64,000 nucleotides of DNA from Symsagittifera roscoffensis. Its lineage: Eukaryota; Xenacoelomorpha; Acoela; Convolutidae. Of the stretch, positions 41,201 through 54,531 are shown piece by piece. The DNA lies in contig NW_026971278.1 in NCBI RefSeq assembly GCF_963678635.1, forward strand, positions 103,393-167,392, in the 5' to 3' direction. Under the pieces are notes generated by a model. The model was given only the letters and a program-made list of their open reading frames with translations, was not told the origin of the DNA and ran no database searches. The stretch's first letter is position 1, and every line of letters starts with the position of its first letter. The translations under genes were made by a program, and so were the position numbers.

Positions 41201-41875
41201 CTTCATGCAGAAGGAGGGGAGATTATATCTGAACAAGGACGGGATCGCGGCTTGCAAGAAAAGAGAAGAAGACAAAGTCCTATACAAGTATAACGCGATA
41301 GTGTTGCCGCAACTCTATCAAACAGAACTATTATTCAGGTCGCATGATCAGATGGGCCATCAAGGGATCGACAAAGGGTATCAAAGGATCCTGAAGCGCT
41401 TTGAGTGGCCTGGAATGAAAAAAGCATGTGAGAAATGGGTAACAGCGTGCCTGTCATGCCAACAGGTCAAGGATCCAAGGAAATTGCGATTTCCTTTACA
41501 ATCGATTGAGTCGTCTGAATTCAACGAGGTGGTGCAGATAGATCACCAGAAGATATGCATGACAGACAGCGGTTATAACCAAGTCCTGGTCATGATAGAT
41601 CACCTCACGAAGTATGCAGAGGCCGTGCCCTGCATAACTGCCTCGGCGGAGGAGACATGCGATCATCTGATCAATACGTGGATAGCGAGACATGGTTGTC
41701 CGATGACGTTTCAATCGGACAATGGAACAGCTTTCGTAGGAGAGCTTACGAAAGAGCTTATGAGACGCTCACAGATTGCTCAAGCTCACTCCACGACATA
41801 CCATCCTCAGACGAATGGTTTAGTGGAGAGACAGAATAGAACGTTAGTGTCTATGCTGAGGGTATTTTGTTCCAG
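38235..41875 (+). pseudogene. pol: Element B pol, copy 1 (RT, RNase H, partial integrase)
   Basis: RT with YVDD and RNase H (VLDTDASVVAIS) are readable in 38681-39829. A deletion at about 38633 and a broken frame before LRFCCDFRYLN damage the RT start. An 11-bp loss at 39816 (between two CAG words) shifts the frame at the end of RNase H. The spacer, HHCC and DDE core follow in 39807-41875 without the stop seen in A. The frame is then cut in the integrase, just after MLRVFCSR, by the duplication junction. Confidence 0.9.
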
Positions 41876-43618
41876 GCAAACCAAGGGAACAACTGGTACA
41901 AACCCAGGGACGATATGGACAAGAGACGCTCTTGTGCCAATTGCAGCTCAACAGACCATCATGCGTCAGCATGCCCAACTTACAAACAGGGCATGAAAGC
42001 GATAGGCTTTATACTCGAGGACGAAGATGCGTCAGAAGTTGATCACGAGGAGTTCTTGAGAGGAGTAATTGCAAAATTCGGCCCGAGGTGTTTCTTTTGC
42101 GACTTGGAAGGTCATTTTCAATCGGATTGTCCTTAATTCTGGGATGCTGTGGCAGACATCAAGCATCCAAGGCATGAGGAAGCTTTGTCAGGAGTGAAAG
42201 CAAGCAAGGATCGCCTGTTGAGTGAAGCAGAGGCGCACAGAAAAGACAAACCGCAAGAGCTGGCGACGAAGAAAATGCAGGCGGTAACAGAAGAGACACA
42301 GGAACCGGAACCAGCGACTGCTGCCGATGATTTCAAGATTGACTATAAGGCAGCCGCGAGGGATGCTCTAAATAGAGTGCAGCAGGAACTGGTGACGAAA
42401 GAGATCGAACAAAAAGTGAAACTCGAACTGGAGAATGAGAAACTACAGGGGCAACTGAACGCCTTCGAAGCAACGGAGGTTGAAGAGACAAAAGCACCAA
42501 GCAGTTTGAGCATGAAACTTAATGTGATCTCTGATCAGAGGTTCGGCATAGTGCCACAAGGAAGCAAAATACAGTCGATAATCTCGGTGGCAGGACATCA
42601 GGTAATCAGAAATCTGAGTGAACCATCCGAGTTTACTTTGATGCATTTGGACACGTATCCAGATTATCTGAGGCAGGTGGAGCCGCGCACCGAGTCGAGA
42701 TCTGTGCGGGCACTACTAACGACGGGTGGCGCACGCATGAAGAAACTTCATGGACGCTACCTAGAGGTCAATGGGCCATATCAAGTGATGCTGAACGTGG
42801 ATGGAATCAGTATCTACACTAGTACTTATGTGACAACAGATGATGACCAAATGGGGCAGATCTATTTGGGTGAAGAGGAACTCAAGTCCGCAGGATAGGC
42901 CATGACGCCATGATGGAACAAGATGCTGTACACATTGGATATGAAGCAGATGTGACAGCACACCTGCTCGACACCAACGGAACAAAAATCGGAGTCACAG
43001 GGCTTCTGGACACAGGAGCGGTGGTGAGTGTGATGCAGATAAAAACTTGGGAAAGAATGGGTTTCACGAGGGAAGATCTAATTCCAACGAATCTCCGATT
43101 GGCCGCCGCCAATTGAGGAGCAATCTACGTAGCCGGAAGAACACATGGGAGGACGGGATCTTTGGATGAGCTTCCTGGTGGTAGAGAATTTGGACGACGC
43201 CGATCAATTCATCTTGGGCAGAGATTCTGTCAGGAAATTTGACGTGATGATTGACTTGAACAATGGTCTGATAGGGATTAGAAACCCGGACCGGAAGTAT
43301 GTTAAGAAACCAATTGATAGGATAATAACAGACGAAAACAAGGTACAAATTTTTTTAGACAGAAAAGTAAAACTACAGTCAGGACAAGCTGTGGTGGCAA
43401 TTTTTAGAATGAGAGGTTTAAATTCATTAAGCGATAGTACACATGTTTGTTTAGTACCGAATCCAAATAGTCAGAGTTCGGTGATTTTAGGCCGGAGCTT
43501 CTTGGTAACGCGAAACGGACTGTGTGTCAGTGTGTTATTGAACACACTGGGCACCACGGTTTCAATCCAGCGTGGAAAGAAGCTTGGTTACGCTTTGCCG
43601 ATGAGGACTGACTATTAG
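41876..43618 (+). pseudogene. Element B gag C-terminus and protease, copy 2
   Basis: Starts inside gag just before the first CCHC knuckle (now HHASAC). It shares with copy 1 the TAA after FQSDCP (42134-42136), the LKSAG frameshift, the AAAN TGA, the 17-bp loss and the final TAG. Between about 42937 and 43050 it matches A instead of copy 1 at every site where the two differ, and reads GLLDTGAVVSVM. Confidence 0.9.
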
Positions 43619-43630
43619 GAGACACAAAAC

Positions 43631-46600
43631 TTGAAGAAACATAATGTGCAAGCCTGTCCTTACCATGCTTATAAAGATAAAATTTTAAAGAGGATTAATG
43701 AAGTAAAATCTATTAATAAATTGTTTTCAATGAAATCCGAAACGGACGACAGCTTATCGAGCTGTTCAAATTTTCCGGAACGCCCCTCGTCACATAAACT
43801 AGAATCTGACAAACCGGTTTTGCCAGAGATAGAACATTTAAAAGGGAAAATAGGTGAGGGAGATTTCGAGAAATTGCGAGACGTTTTTAATCGGAACGCA
43901 GATGTATTTTCGAGACATAAAGCGGATATTGGTGGCTGTAACTTCGTCGAACACAAAATCGAACTGGAAGAAGGTGCCGTTCCTCACAGAGAGGGCGCGA
44001 GATGAATGACGCCACACAAGACATGCTGCTCGAATACGACATGATAGAACCCTCGAAATCGCCGTGGGCTTGCGGGGTGGTAATGGCGAAAAAGAAAGGG
44101 GGCAGTTAAGATTTTGTTGCGACTTTCGCTATTTGAACGTGGTGACGATAAACGATGCGTACCCGATACCGCGAATAGACGATAGCCTCTCCAAACTTGG
44201 TGATGACAAGTTCTTCACAACACTGGACTTGGGTTCGGCTTTCTGGCAGGTCCCTCTGCGGAAGAAGGATAGAGAGAAAACCGGATTCGCGTGCGAATTG
44301 GGATTGTACCAGTGGAAGAGGTTGCCCTTTGGCTTGTGCAATGCAACGGCCACTTTTCATAGACTGATGGCTCACGCTTTGACAGGAGTGGCCAAAAAGT
44401 ACGGGAATCTCGTGACGTGTTACGTGGATGACGTAGTCATAGCGACACCGACCCTGGAGGACCACATTGATCGGCTCGATGATGTCTTTGGATGTATGAA
44501 AGAGCAGGCTTGAAATGCAAACCATCAAAATGTGAAATCCTTAGGGATTTGATTAAGTACCTGGGAAGAATGGTGGACAGGCATGATGTGAGGCCAGATC
44601 CGGAGGCAGTAGAAGCTGTGTTGACATGGAAGGCTCCGAGGACGGACACACAGCTAATGAGCTTCCTAGGGTTTGCCAATTATTACCGTGAATTCATCAA
44701 AGGATATGCGGACAAGGTGTATCCAATGCAGAAGCTGATGCGCAACAAAGGAAAGAAGTTCGAGTGGAATGACGAAGCACAGGTTGCCTTCGAGAACATA
44801 AAGCGGGAACTGTGCGAAGCGCCAGTACTAGGCATGCCTACAGAAGACGCGTCGGTAGTAGCCATCTCAGGAATATTGCACCAGGAACAAGAATGGAATG
44901 GAAGAACGGTTCTTCGTCCCATTGCATATGGCAGCAAAGTCTTGAGTGACACTGAGATGAAATATGGTGCACCAAAAGCAGAAATGTTTGCAGTAGTCAC
45001 GTTCGTGGAAAAGTACCGTGCATACTTGGGGAGCGCTCACTTCAAGATACGCGTGGACAACAGAGCGTTATTCTGGTTGAGGACCTACTCGATGGATCAG
45101 AGTTATATTGGTAGATGGATAGTAAGATTGGATGGATACCATATGATAATCGAGCACAGGATGCGTGACAAACACCAGAATTCTGAGAGCCTCAGTAAGA
45201 AAACTGAGTTCTATGAAAGATTGGAGCAGAAGCAAGCCAATCAAGCAGAAATAAAGGAGGGATTCTCGTTTCTGGACAAAGAAACTTATGAAGCGCTTAC
45301 CTTAACGAGATGGTTAGATAAGTCTGGACATCCAATTCCAGGGCATCCTGAGTTACCAGTCGAAAAAGCAGCCGAGATAAAAATTCTATCCAAAAGGGAC
45401 CCGGTACCCTTGGATCTGTTGCTGCGCTCAAACCTGGTCCAGCAGGAACTCTCTCGCAAGAACATAAACAGCCTCTCATTACTGGACAAAACGAAGCAGG
45501 TCACACCGCAAGCGATGTGGATGCTGGGTGGATTGTTAGAGAGAGATGTGACCAGAGACGACCCCGAGTGGGCAGCAGCCATGGCATCACTGACAGTCAG
45601 TGAGAAGGTGAAGATCATGCCGTCAATCGGACAACGCGAAGACAACGAGAGGGATTGTAGGTCGATAGTTCAACAACTGGTGTCCTCAATAACCCAAGAG
45701 GTCTTAGTGAGTTTTTCTTACGGTCGGAAAGAGCAGGGTAACGACACGCGAACGAAAACCGTTACCTTTGAGGACCAAGATGGAGAAGGCGAGAATGTTG
45801 AACGAGAACTGGAGCAAGATTATTTGTCCGGGGAGACAAATGGTAAGTTAAACCGGCGAGTTCGAGATCAACATCCGGGACAAGGAAGTATGTCCGGGGA
45901 GTCTGAGATAGATGAAAAAGTCCATGGCGAGAAACATGACCTAAGGAACAAAGTATTGTCCGGGGAGTTTAGATGGATGCGGAGAAGGTACGGACCTGAT
46001 ATGAAGGAGAATGCAGACTCCATCACAGACTCTTCAATGGATGACAGCTCCAGGAATTCAAGTATGGGCACATACTCAGACAGGAACTCGAGCTCGGGAT
46101 CAGAAATGTCAGAACTAGCGATCCACACACTGCTAGTGGAAACTCGCGCAAGGGATCTGGATAGAGACTTGTACCAAGACCCTGACAGCGATCGCTACCT
46201 CATACCGAGTGAAAGGATCTTTGACAACGCAGCGGATGATTTGGAAACGATAGCGGTATCGAAGCGGTCGATAGGTCTGTTGCCGCAAAAAGAGGTAGCC
46301 AGGACTGATCTTCAACCGTTTAAACAAGAAACACAACCGTTGACAAAGATTTGGTGCGTAAAGATGGAAGAGGACACACACCAGCCCAATGAGATGAATT
46401 GTCAAATGAGGGTACTGAAGACATATTTAAAGGCGAGATACAGACTCTCGGATCTGCTAAGGGCGCAGAGAAATGACCGCATGACAAATAACCTGAAAAA
46501 GTGGATAGAAAATGGTGCACCAGACAAAGGTGACCTGCAAGAGGACAGTTATCGGATCCTGAGAAAATACTTCATGCAGAAGGAGGGGAGATTATATATG

Positions 46601-47205
46601 AACAAGGACGGGATCGCGGCTTGCAAGAGAAGAGAAGAAGACAAAGTCCTATACAAGTATAACGCGATAGTGTTGCCGCAACTCTATCAAACAGAACTAT
46701 TATTCAGGTCGCATGATCAGATGGGCCATCAAGGGATCGACAAAGTGTATCAAAGGATCCTGAAGCGCTTTGAGTGGCCTGGAATGAAAAAGGCATGTGA
46801 GAAATGGGTAACAGCGTGCCTGTCATGCCAACAGGTCAAGGATCCAAGGAAATTTCGATTTCCTTTACAATCGATTGAGTCGTCTGAATTCAACGAGGTG
46901 GTGCAGATAGATCACCAAAAGATCTGCATGACAGACAGTGGTTATAATCAAATGACAAAAAAGCTCCTAAAGAAGTGGAGGGGACCCTTCATGATTACAG
47001 AAGTGCACCAGGAGGGACGTTTTTATAGACTGAGTACTATCCGAGCGGCCCACTACGAGAACATCAAGCCACACAATCCATCGACTGAAGATTGGTGTAT
47101 ACCCGCATACATAGAAGAAGGGGACTATCTGATGATGGATCCTGCTTGTGAAGTCAACGAGATTGGCACCAGGGAGAAGAACGATGGAAACGAAGTCGTA
47201 GAGTA
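43631..47205 (+). pseudogene. pol: Element B pol, copy 2 (RT, RNase H, integrase without core)
   Basis: Here the gag-pro/pol boundary reads through in one frame (SNFPERPSSHKL). Breaks: TGA at 44003-44005, broken frame before LRFCCDFRYLN, one-base loss at about 44503, and a 24-bp loss near 44846 that removes the MYVLDT strand at the start of RNase H. Integrase keeps HHCC and the first Asp region (QIDHQKICMTDSGYNQ), then jumps at about 46952 to KKLLKKWRGPFMI, losing about 650 bp with the second Asp and the Glu. It ends TAA 47203-47205 in the acidic linker. Confidence 0.9.
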
Positions 47206-48384
47206 AGAAACAAATACACCACTGGACCTGGGTCCGAACGAGGTGATTGAAGCAGATGATGAAACCTTACCTTACGCAGAGGAAGATTGGCAGGATCCCG
47301 AACAGACGGAGGTTCACAAAAATCTGGAACCAGATCTCCCGTTCACGATACAGACTCGACAAGGCGACGGGAGAAGACCCAGAGAGAAATACAACCGTTA
47401 CGGTGACGACTTTGTAGTAGACAGAATGGATCTGAAAAAGATAGTGGAAGAAATGGTGGGTCTAGAAAGCATAACAGTCTCTCAGGATATCGACATAGTA
47501 GATGATCACAACCAGGAATGGATCGAGGACAGGTCGAAACCCGAGGTAGATTTCGACGAGGAGAAATCGGAGTCCTGCGAAGAAGATCTCACAAATCTGC
47601 GAGTCTTGGAGTGGTTAAACGAAATGACATCAGACCCCAAAGAAACCAGTGTCACGATTTAAGACGTGGATCGTGAAAGCAGGAAGGACAACTACTCATT
47701 CCGGCTTCTAACCTCGACTTGATATCCGGTATGCGATCGACGGGGACGTCGAAGGATATTTTTGTCCGGGGAGTGGGGTTAGGACTTACCCACACTGAAA
47801 ACCTGATAAGAAAAAAATTGAGAATAGCAAGAGAAACAGGAGATTTAGAAGCAGAAACAGGCGAAGAACATAAGAAACCTGACATAGGGAGGGTTGTTGA
47901 GTCATATTTTAACTTACCAAATGAGTATTCAAGTAGCATAATATTAACAGACAGTGATTTCATACTCACAAACAGAACATGTGCGATAGCAATCACAGCA
48001 GACATGAGTTTTAGGACAGCCTTAGCGGCAGATTTTAAGAGAGAATACAAAAACGTGGAGTTCCTTTGGAAGCAACGACCAGGAGTAGGGGGCGTAGCAG
48101 CCTAACGTCCGGCGGCATCACAAATACCGGGAAAAGACCTATGCTTCTTGGTGACGAGGGCGACGGAGAAGCAGCACGTGGACCCAGAGAACCTAGTCTT
48201 GTCCTTGACTAGGTTGAGAGATTTCCTCATGGAAATGGACGTGAAGGAGCTCTCGCTTCCAGTGTATGATCCGAACAGAGGACGACTGCATCCTAGGGAA
48301 CTGTACGCGCTTGTACACGTGATATTCTCTGATACTAATATACAAGTATATCTGCATAAGAAATATTATTTAAGTATAGGCTGA
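47206..48384 (+). pseudogene. Element B integrase tail and macro domain
   Basis: Continues the acidic linker (47243-47662, ending at a TAA where A has a glutamine codon) and, after a small deletion, the macro-type domain in 47719-48105 and 48148-48384. Conserved text includes ITADMSFRTALAADFKREY and LSLPVYDPNRGRLHP. A stop after GGVAA (48103-48105) breaks it. The domain sequence is well kept relative to A, including VYDPNRGRL in the loop, so the altered loop is ancestral to both. Confidence 0.85.
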
Positions 48385-48770
48385 GTGACGTGTAGAAAAG
48401 TGATAGCCTGAAGACTAAGTTATGTGTTATGAGTAGGTTATGTGTTATGTTATTATTATGTGTTATGTTATTAAGATCTTGGGTAAGTAGGGGATAGTGA
48501 CCATGAACAACTAAATGACGATCTTAGGAATAGATCTGTCCAATCTTAGGTCGCTTTCCAAAATTTTAGAGACCGATTGATTTTAATAAATTTTAGGATA
48601 AATACCTTTTTATCTGAACTGTTTTTAAGCAAATTTTAACGGGATATTAAGATGAAACTGACAAGTGTGATATTCGTGACCTCTTTTCTAGATCCTGATT
48701 GATCGTTTAATTACTCACTTGAGTCAAAACCTTGGAATCGAATAGAATCAAATCAAATTTGAAGAACAGT
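48385..48770 (+). promoter_or_regulatory. Gap between pol and second gene of B
   Basis: Counterpart of 18245-18623, with TTATGTGTTATG repeats, AATAAATTTTAGG and the acceptor-like CTCTTTTCTAG ending at 48691, 79 nt before the ATG at 48771. Confidence 0.5.
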
Positions 48771-50029
48771 ATGGACAATTTCAACCTGGATGAATTGATG
48801 GACCTGGCAGAGGCATATGTGGGACCGATGGTAGATGCGATCTATCGTCGGCTGATGGAACGAGACTTCGCTTTGGAGGACCCAGAGTTAGTCATGTTGC
48901 TGACCGCCCTGATCAACATGTTAGGGCATGACAACCGTGGGGACCGCCCCACGGAAGTCCTGTTGATGGCAGCATATGGAGAAAGGGGAGTATTAGACCG
49001 CCCGAACATGAGAGTGATGAGGTGGAGAAACGGGGCTCTCTCAGGGAGTGACTTGGCGAACGAGCCTGGATTGGGAAGTTCTAGGACTTACCAACCAGGT
49101 GAAATGCCTAGGCCCTCAAGCCCAAACCTGCCTATGCCCTCCAAGCCCATGCATCAGGAGATGAACAGCGAGGCTGCCTCGTCTGGTTCACAACTGAGAG
49201 CAGCTGTGCCACCAAATAGGGCGAAAGTAGGACAGAAGGTTCAGACGGACCAAACCATGCAAGATCTGGATGGGATGAAGGATGAAATAGGGCGAAAGTA
49301 GGACAGAAGGTTCAGACGGACCAAACCATGCAAGATCTGGATGGGATGAAGGATGAACTGGAAAGGACGAGGAAGGAGCTAGATGAGATGCTAAAGACCA
49401 TGCTCAGCACGGAGGAAGATCGGGATATGTGGAAAAAGTTGTTCGAAGACTGCAACAGAAAGCAGGGTCAAGAAATGGAGCGCTTGAGGCAGGACTACAA
49501 ACAACGATCGGAACAGATGGCGTTGAAAACCGCCGTGGAGAAGGCGATACCTGCAAGGAGTGATCCTCGTGGGCAGTCCCCGATGGAGCTCTTGACGCCT
49601 CGGGAAATGAGCCAGACGACGGAAACACGACTCCCGGTAGCAACAGGTCGAGTGACGATCCCGGACCCTAGTGACACCTTGGGTGATCCAGTCGTGGAGC
49701 AAACAGTGCAGAGGCTGATAGAGACAGCTGGACGACTAGTCGCCAATAAGAATACACAAGGTTCTGGGGTGACTGCACCCTATGGAACGATCGGTGACAC
49801 CGGAAGATTACGACTCTCCCAGACCGTGATCAGACAGGGGATAAGTGACGTGACGCCACTCATGGGGAGCTCGAAGGCCCCAGAGAGAAGTGTACAGAAG
49901 ATGCCAGCGAAGAAAGTGTCTCGCATAATAGACGTACAAAAGAACAATCAATTGAAATACAATTTCACGGGAGTTCCGGAGACAGATCCGAGAGCTTGCT
50001 CAATCGACCGACTTGGAGCCCGGCAGTAA
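48771..50029 (+). pseudogene. Element B second gene, N-terminal part
   Basis: MDNFNLDELMDLAEAY start conserved with A. A 71-bp tandem duplication (49214-49355) breaks the frame at DEIGRK-stop. After it the coiled coil and linker continue (49328-50029) and, unlike in A, run unbroken into MPAKKVSRIIDVQKNNQ. One base is missing near 50000 (ETDPRACSIDR), which throws the SGNH region out of frame. Confidence 0.85.
49214..49355 (+). repeat. 71-bp tandem duplication
   Basis: AAATAGGGCGAAAGTAGGAC... repeats at 49214 and 49285 with the same 71-bp text. The duplication is absent from A and is frame-disrupting. Confidence 0.9.
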
Positions 50030-51243
50030 AGCTGCAGCAACCACCACTGGGGACATCACATCTGATACTGGGAGACAGCTTGGTCAGAGTACTATCGAAT
50101 TTGAGGACCTCGTGGGTCACCACGGTGATGGCCTTTGGAGGCGCGACGATAGCCCAGTTATATCGAATGGTGGAACTGATGAATCCAGGGAGGATCCCCA
50201 ATGTGATGATCCTGGTTGGGACGAATGACATCTCCAGAGGTTCAGACGAGCAGGAAGCACTATGGGAATCAATGATTGTGTGTTTGTTTTCTCCCTCTGG
50301 CAGAAATTAAATTTCGCGGTACTGACCGTTGGCACTGTGCCAATGAACGCGAGGAGCTTGACAGCTGCAGGGAGAAGGCACAACGAAGGAGTCGTCAGGT
50401 GGAATGATATCTTGAGGAATCTCGCAAGTCGGAATGCCGGAAGAATGATCCTCATGGACATTGAACATGAGTTGAGAGCTATGGATCAGGCTAAACTGAC
50501 CACGGACGGCATCCATTTCGATAGCATCGAAGGACAGGCTTGGTTGAATCGAGTCTTCCAAGAGCGGTTGGATGAACTAGAGGCGGAACTCTTCGATACA
50601 GGAGTGCTGAAGGAAGAAAGAACAGCGAGTGACGCGATGAGTACGACCCTTGTGCCTCCTAGCCTGGAAACACGCTTGGGGACGGTCCCGGCCGTCACGA
50701 ACTACAGGCAACAGAGCTCAAGCGCCGGTGAGTAGGACAATCCATCCGAGAAGAAGAATAGGACCTGTTAACCCAATCGAAGAGACAACCAGCACGTCTA
50801 GATCGGACACGAGATCGGAGACGACAAGTACCAGTCGAGAGGAGAGACGCCCGGGCAGAGGCTCGTTGATGTGGTCAAGACCCGTACCGTCTCCCTGGCG
50901 TGGAAACAAAGACGAGCTAATGAAGCTGGATCTCCAGAGGGTGAGCTTCATCGAAGATGCAAGGAGGATGCTGAATGGAGCGAGGCTGTCCGCAAGCAGG
51001 CTGTACTCGATAACAGGCGTAGACTGGCTGATAGCCGCGAATATAAATTTCAATTCCACAACAGCCTGGAGATTTGCTGATCTAGAGGGACTGCCCCCTA
51101 ATAACACAATGGGACCGGTGAATGCGAGACCATTGCAAGATGTGAGATTGAATCATGATGAGGGGAATCGAGAAGAAAGACCAGGAAGATTTCTGACGAC
51201 GAGAGCGCCGATCGGACAACATGTGAAGATGTCAGGCAAGTGA
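49996..51243 (+). pseudogene. Element B second gene, SGNH hydrolase region
   Basis: Contains GDSLVRVLSN, AFGGATIAQL and VGTNDISRG in one frame (49996-50277), the 26-nt intron-like segment (50278-50303), then KLNFAVLTV and DGIHFDSIEGQAWLNR in the next frame (50304-50735). Catalytic Ser, Asn, Asp and His positions are all kept. The frame is broken at 50733 and again at 51241, where a small loss near MSGK disrupts the linker to the next domain. Confidence 0.82.
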
Positions 51244-52700
51244 CAGCACCCCCTGGTCATGTGAAGGAAAGAATATACCCAAAGCTAGTGAATCAGGATG
51301 GTGATGTCCAAAGATACGGCGGATTGAAAGCAATAAGGAAAGATGAGACCATCTTCGCCGCCTATGACAAAGCAGAAATAAGGAAGGCCAAGATCATGAT
51401 TGTAGCGAATTCAGAGTTCGTGCATACTTCCAAGTCTCTGTTCTGGCCGGACGTCATAATGTTGGCAGCGGTCGATCTGGACCTACTGCAGGCGGTATCT
51501 ATGGCTATAGGGGTACAAAGACAGGCGGATATGAACCCAATCACCATCGTGTTTGCTGGCATCAATGACCATCTACACAGTAGAGGCTTTCTGAGCAGAC
51601 TCAGAGATCCTACAACGGCAGAGAATGCTGTGTGGCCAGCGATTAAAGACATCCTCGAGTCGATGGGTGAAGTGGTGGATGCAATGAAGGAAGGGTCGTT
51701 CAATAAGATAACACCGAGAATAGTGTTCGCGTTGTCCCCGGGGTACGCATGTCTCCCGGATGGACTGAAATTCGTATATGCAATCGTAACCTTGCTTTCG
51801 GAAAGAAAATATGATGTGATCATATCAGCCCCAAATCGCATGATAGAGATGGAGAACCTGAGGCCACTCAGGGTTGAACTACCTGCAGTGTGGTCAGATA
51901 TCTCGAACGCGATGAGAGGATTCAAGGACCATGCGCTACACATGTTAGTGTTGGACGAGTTGCTGGGATTGGAACTGTCCAATTTCAGTAGACAGCTCAA
52001 ACTGAAACCGGGAATAGACGACGACCATCGAGTGATCGTAGCGATGTCCAACGATTTATGGTTCCGGGCAATGGAAAGGGCAGGTGAAAGCACGAGAAGG
52101 AAAAATTCACTAGAGACGAGAGCTCATTTGGAGGCTATGGTTTTGAGAACCAAGCCGGAAGCCAACCAGTGGCTACACCTAAATCCTCGAGTAGTGGCAT
52201 TGGGTGCAGATGCTTTTAAGCAAGGCCCTGTGATGATCACGAAGATCCATGCCTACTTGTTGAGGGAGGTGAACCTGGCGGAAAATGCCGAAGAGAAGAC
52301 CGCTGAATTTGTAAACAGAATGTGTCAGATTACCCTGGAAACCTTCTGGACCCAGGAAGTGAAGGGACAGGAAGGCTTTGAACGGACAGACAGCATGCTG
52401 GAAGGGTTGGGAGCCGGATGGACCGCGTCCTTCTTGGCAAAAGTCTACCCGAAAGTCTCTCATTACTTAATTAAAGAATTCCTGCAAGCAGTAGTGGAAG
52501 TGTCAATAGTGGAACTAATAGCCTTGTTCGTGACATTTGGAGCAGAGAGTTTCGTGAAGGGACCGGTGATGCTGCTCACCGAAGGAATCCAGAACCTGCG
52601 GTTAGATGGACTTCTGACATTGATTGCGATTACCCACGGAAACTTGGGAGGATTAATGAAATTGACACGTTGCCCAGAGCAGATGAGAGAGAGAGAGTGA
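51240..52700 (+). pseudogene. Element B second gene, degenerate SGNH-like repeat and helical region
   Basis: 486 open codons matching 21061-22510 of A. Includes IMIVANSEFVHTS, IVFAGINDHLHSRG and LPDGLKFVYAI, again with Lys where the SGNH His is expected, so the substitution is shared by both elements. Ends at TGA 52698-52700 by frameshift. Confidence 0.8.
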
Positions 52701-54531
52701 GGAATTTAGATATGAAGAAATCCACGGACTCGTGGAATAAGATAAGAGACTTGAGACACACTCTTATCCAATATCTCTTGCAACAAAATCGCTTTGGAAG
52801 GGGAGAAGATGAGACTATTGAAAGAGAAGAAGATGTTAGACGACATGTTGGAGGCATGCCCCTGTTAACCGATCTAAGCTCGGCCGTAAGAACCAATCCC
52901 TTGGCGCTGATCAGAGGAGTCCCGGAGTTCGTGACAGTGATCTATGGACCAGCAGTCACGTTTGCGTTCCCTGACGTTAGAGTGGAGGTGTATAGGAGGT
53001 CGGTGCTGCACCTGAACCTCATATCAGCGGTGGACGGTAGCGCACAGAACTGGTGTAAGCAGCGCACATTGCGGGAGCTCATGAGTGAAGATCTGTTATT
53101 TGCGAAAATATCAGAGCCAGAAATGACAGTCATCAATTTTGACGGTCACTTCCGTGATCGCATGGGAGAAGTAGAGAGAGGACACATCGAAGTGTTTCAG
53201 AAGCTTTGGAATCTGAGACCCTATAATAAAACGAATGGTGAAATAACCAGAGTGCCTCGTCTCACTGCGGCATATCATAAAGTGAGAGAAGGGACGAAGG
53301 ACTGGGGTGATTACGAGAAGCTGCCGGAGGCAATTCCGAAATCCCTTTGATAAGAAGGATGTTACTCGGAGCAGTCTCCGTGGTACAAACTCCTAGGTTA
53401 AGAGCATTCGAAACCAATGAAAAGAGAGTAGGGAAACTCGAAGCCACGATGGACACATACTTTGTGGGCAGAAATGCCGCTGTGTTACAGTACACACGAT
53501 TCGCCTATACGGATCAGGCGACGAGAAGGCGAATAAGCAACGCCGCGACTCCCAAGCCTGGAAGATTTGATGAAGAATGGGCGGGATTAGGCTTGGCGCC
53601 TATAAAAATGAGAGGCAGGAACGAGCTGCCTGAGGCCTCCTTGATCCTGACTAGTGTAAAACCGGAGTTGAAGGTAGTAGGAACGCTGCGAACGAGAACT
53701 TTCCTAGCACCCTTTGGCTGTGAAGAAACTAAAGTGATCTATGATGGAGAAGAGGAAGATAGATCAGCCGGTACATTGATCACACCGAAATTTCCGGAAG
53801 GAACCGACAATGATGAATAAGGACCCTCGAGTTCAAAGAAAGATATGTCAGAAGGAGATGACGGACAGGGAGGAAGCCGTCAAACGGAAGAGCCCATGCA
53901 ACAAGTTGCAGATCAAGCTGGTGGGCAAGACGACAGAGCATCGACAGGAGGAGTATCCAGCCTGGACTTCAATATCTTCAGTAATCTCGAGAACGACGCG
54001 GATACACTGGAGATGAATGAGCCAGCGGATGAAGGCATTTCGACACCTGAATCTCCGTCAGCCTTCATGGAAATGAAACGGAATTTGCCGGAGAGCGGCT
54101 CTCCTGGCAATTCAAGAAATAACGAGCAAAAAATCCTCATGGAATCGCCTAGAAGAAGAAGAATAGAGGGCTCAACCAGAGTACCTTTCTTGGGAACGTT
54201 GCCCGAAGAAGAATGGGAAGTACATCACCGAGATCATGAGAGTAGGACGGGATGCAAATTGGACAGAGTGGCGTTCATGGAAGAAGTCTGCACAGTACTT
54301 CAGAGCTATGGGACCCAGTCCATTCTGAAAACAGGTCTCAACCGACCATTGATGCGGGAAGTCCTTGACAAGCTTGATGAGTGTGAAGGGAGATTGAGTG
54401 AGTTGTTGATTGACTCAGCCACTGACGAAAGTGAAGCGAACTCTCCCATCAAGATGACGCCGCAGGACGATAAAGGAGAGGTGGTGTATCCGCAAGAACC
54501 AGGAAAGGGAGGATGCGATCGAAGTTGGTGA
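52701..54531 (+). pseudogene. Element B second gene, middle region (source-type of the units in A)
   Basis: Pieces 52670-53350, 53347-53820 and 53845-54531. The frameshift ending AIPKSL-stop and the TAA after TDNDE are exactly those found in the two extra units of A. From 52972 to about 54519 the text is practically identical to 25689-27235. Confidence 0.85.

Larger units (their letters stand above)
36492..41875 (+). repeat. 5,384-bp tandem duplication, first copy
   Basis: The text from 36492 (GCAAACCAAGGGAAC) recurs from 41876 with a constant offset of 5,384 bp, until a deletion at about 46951. The junction joins integrase (TTTTGTTCCAG) to gag (GCAAACC) with CCAG-type microhomology. Stops and indels in gag and protease are shared by both copies, so the duplication came after those lesions. 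Confidence 0.9.
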
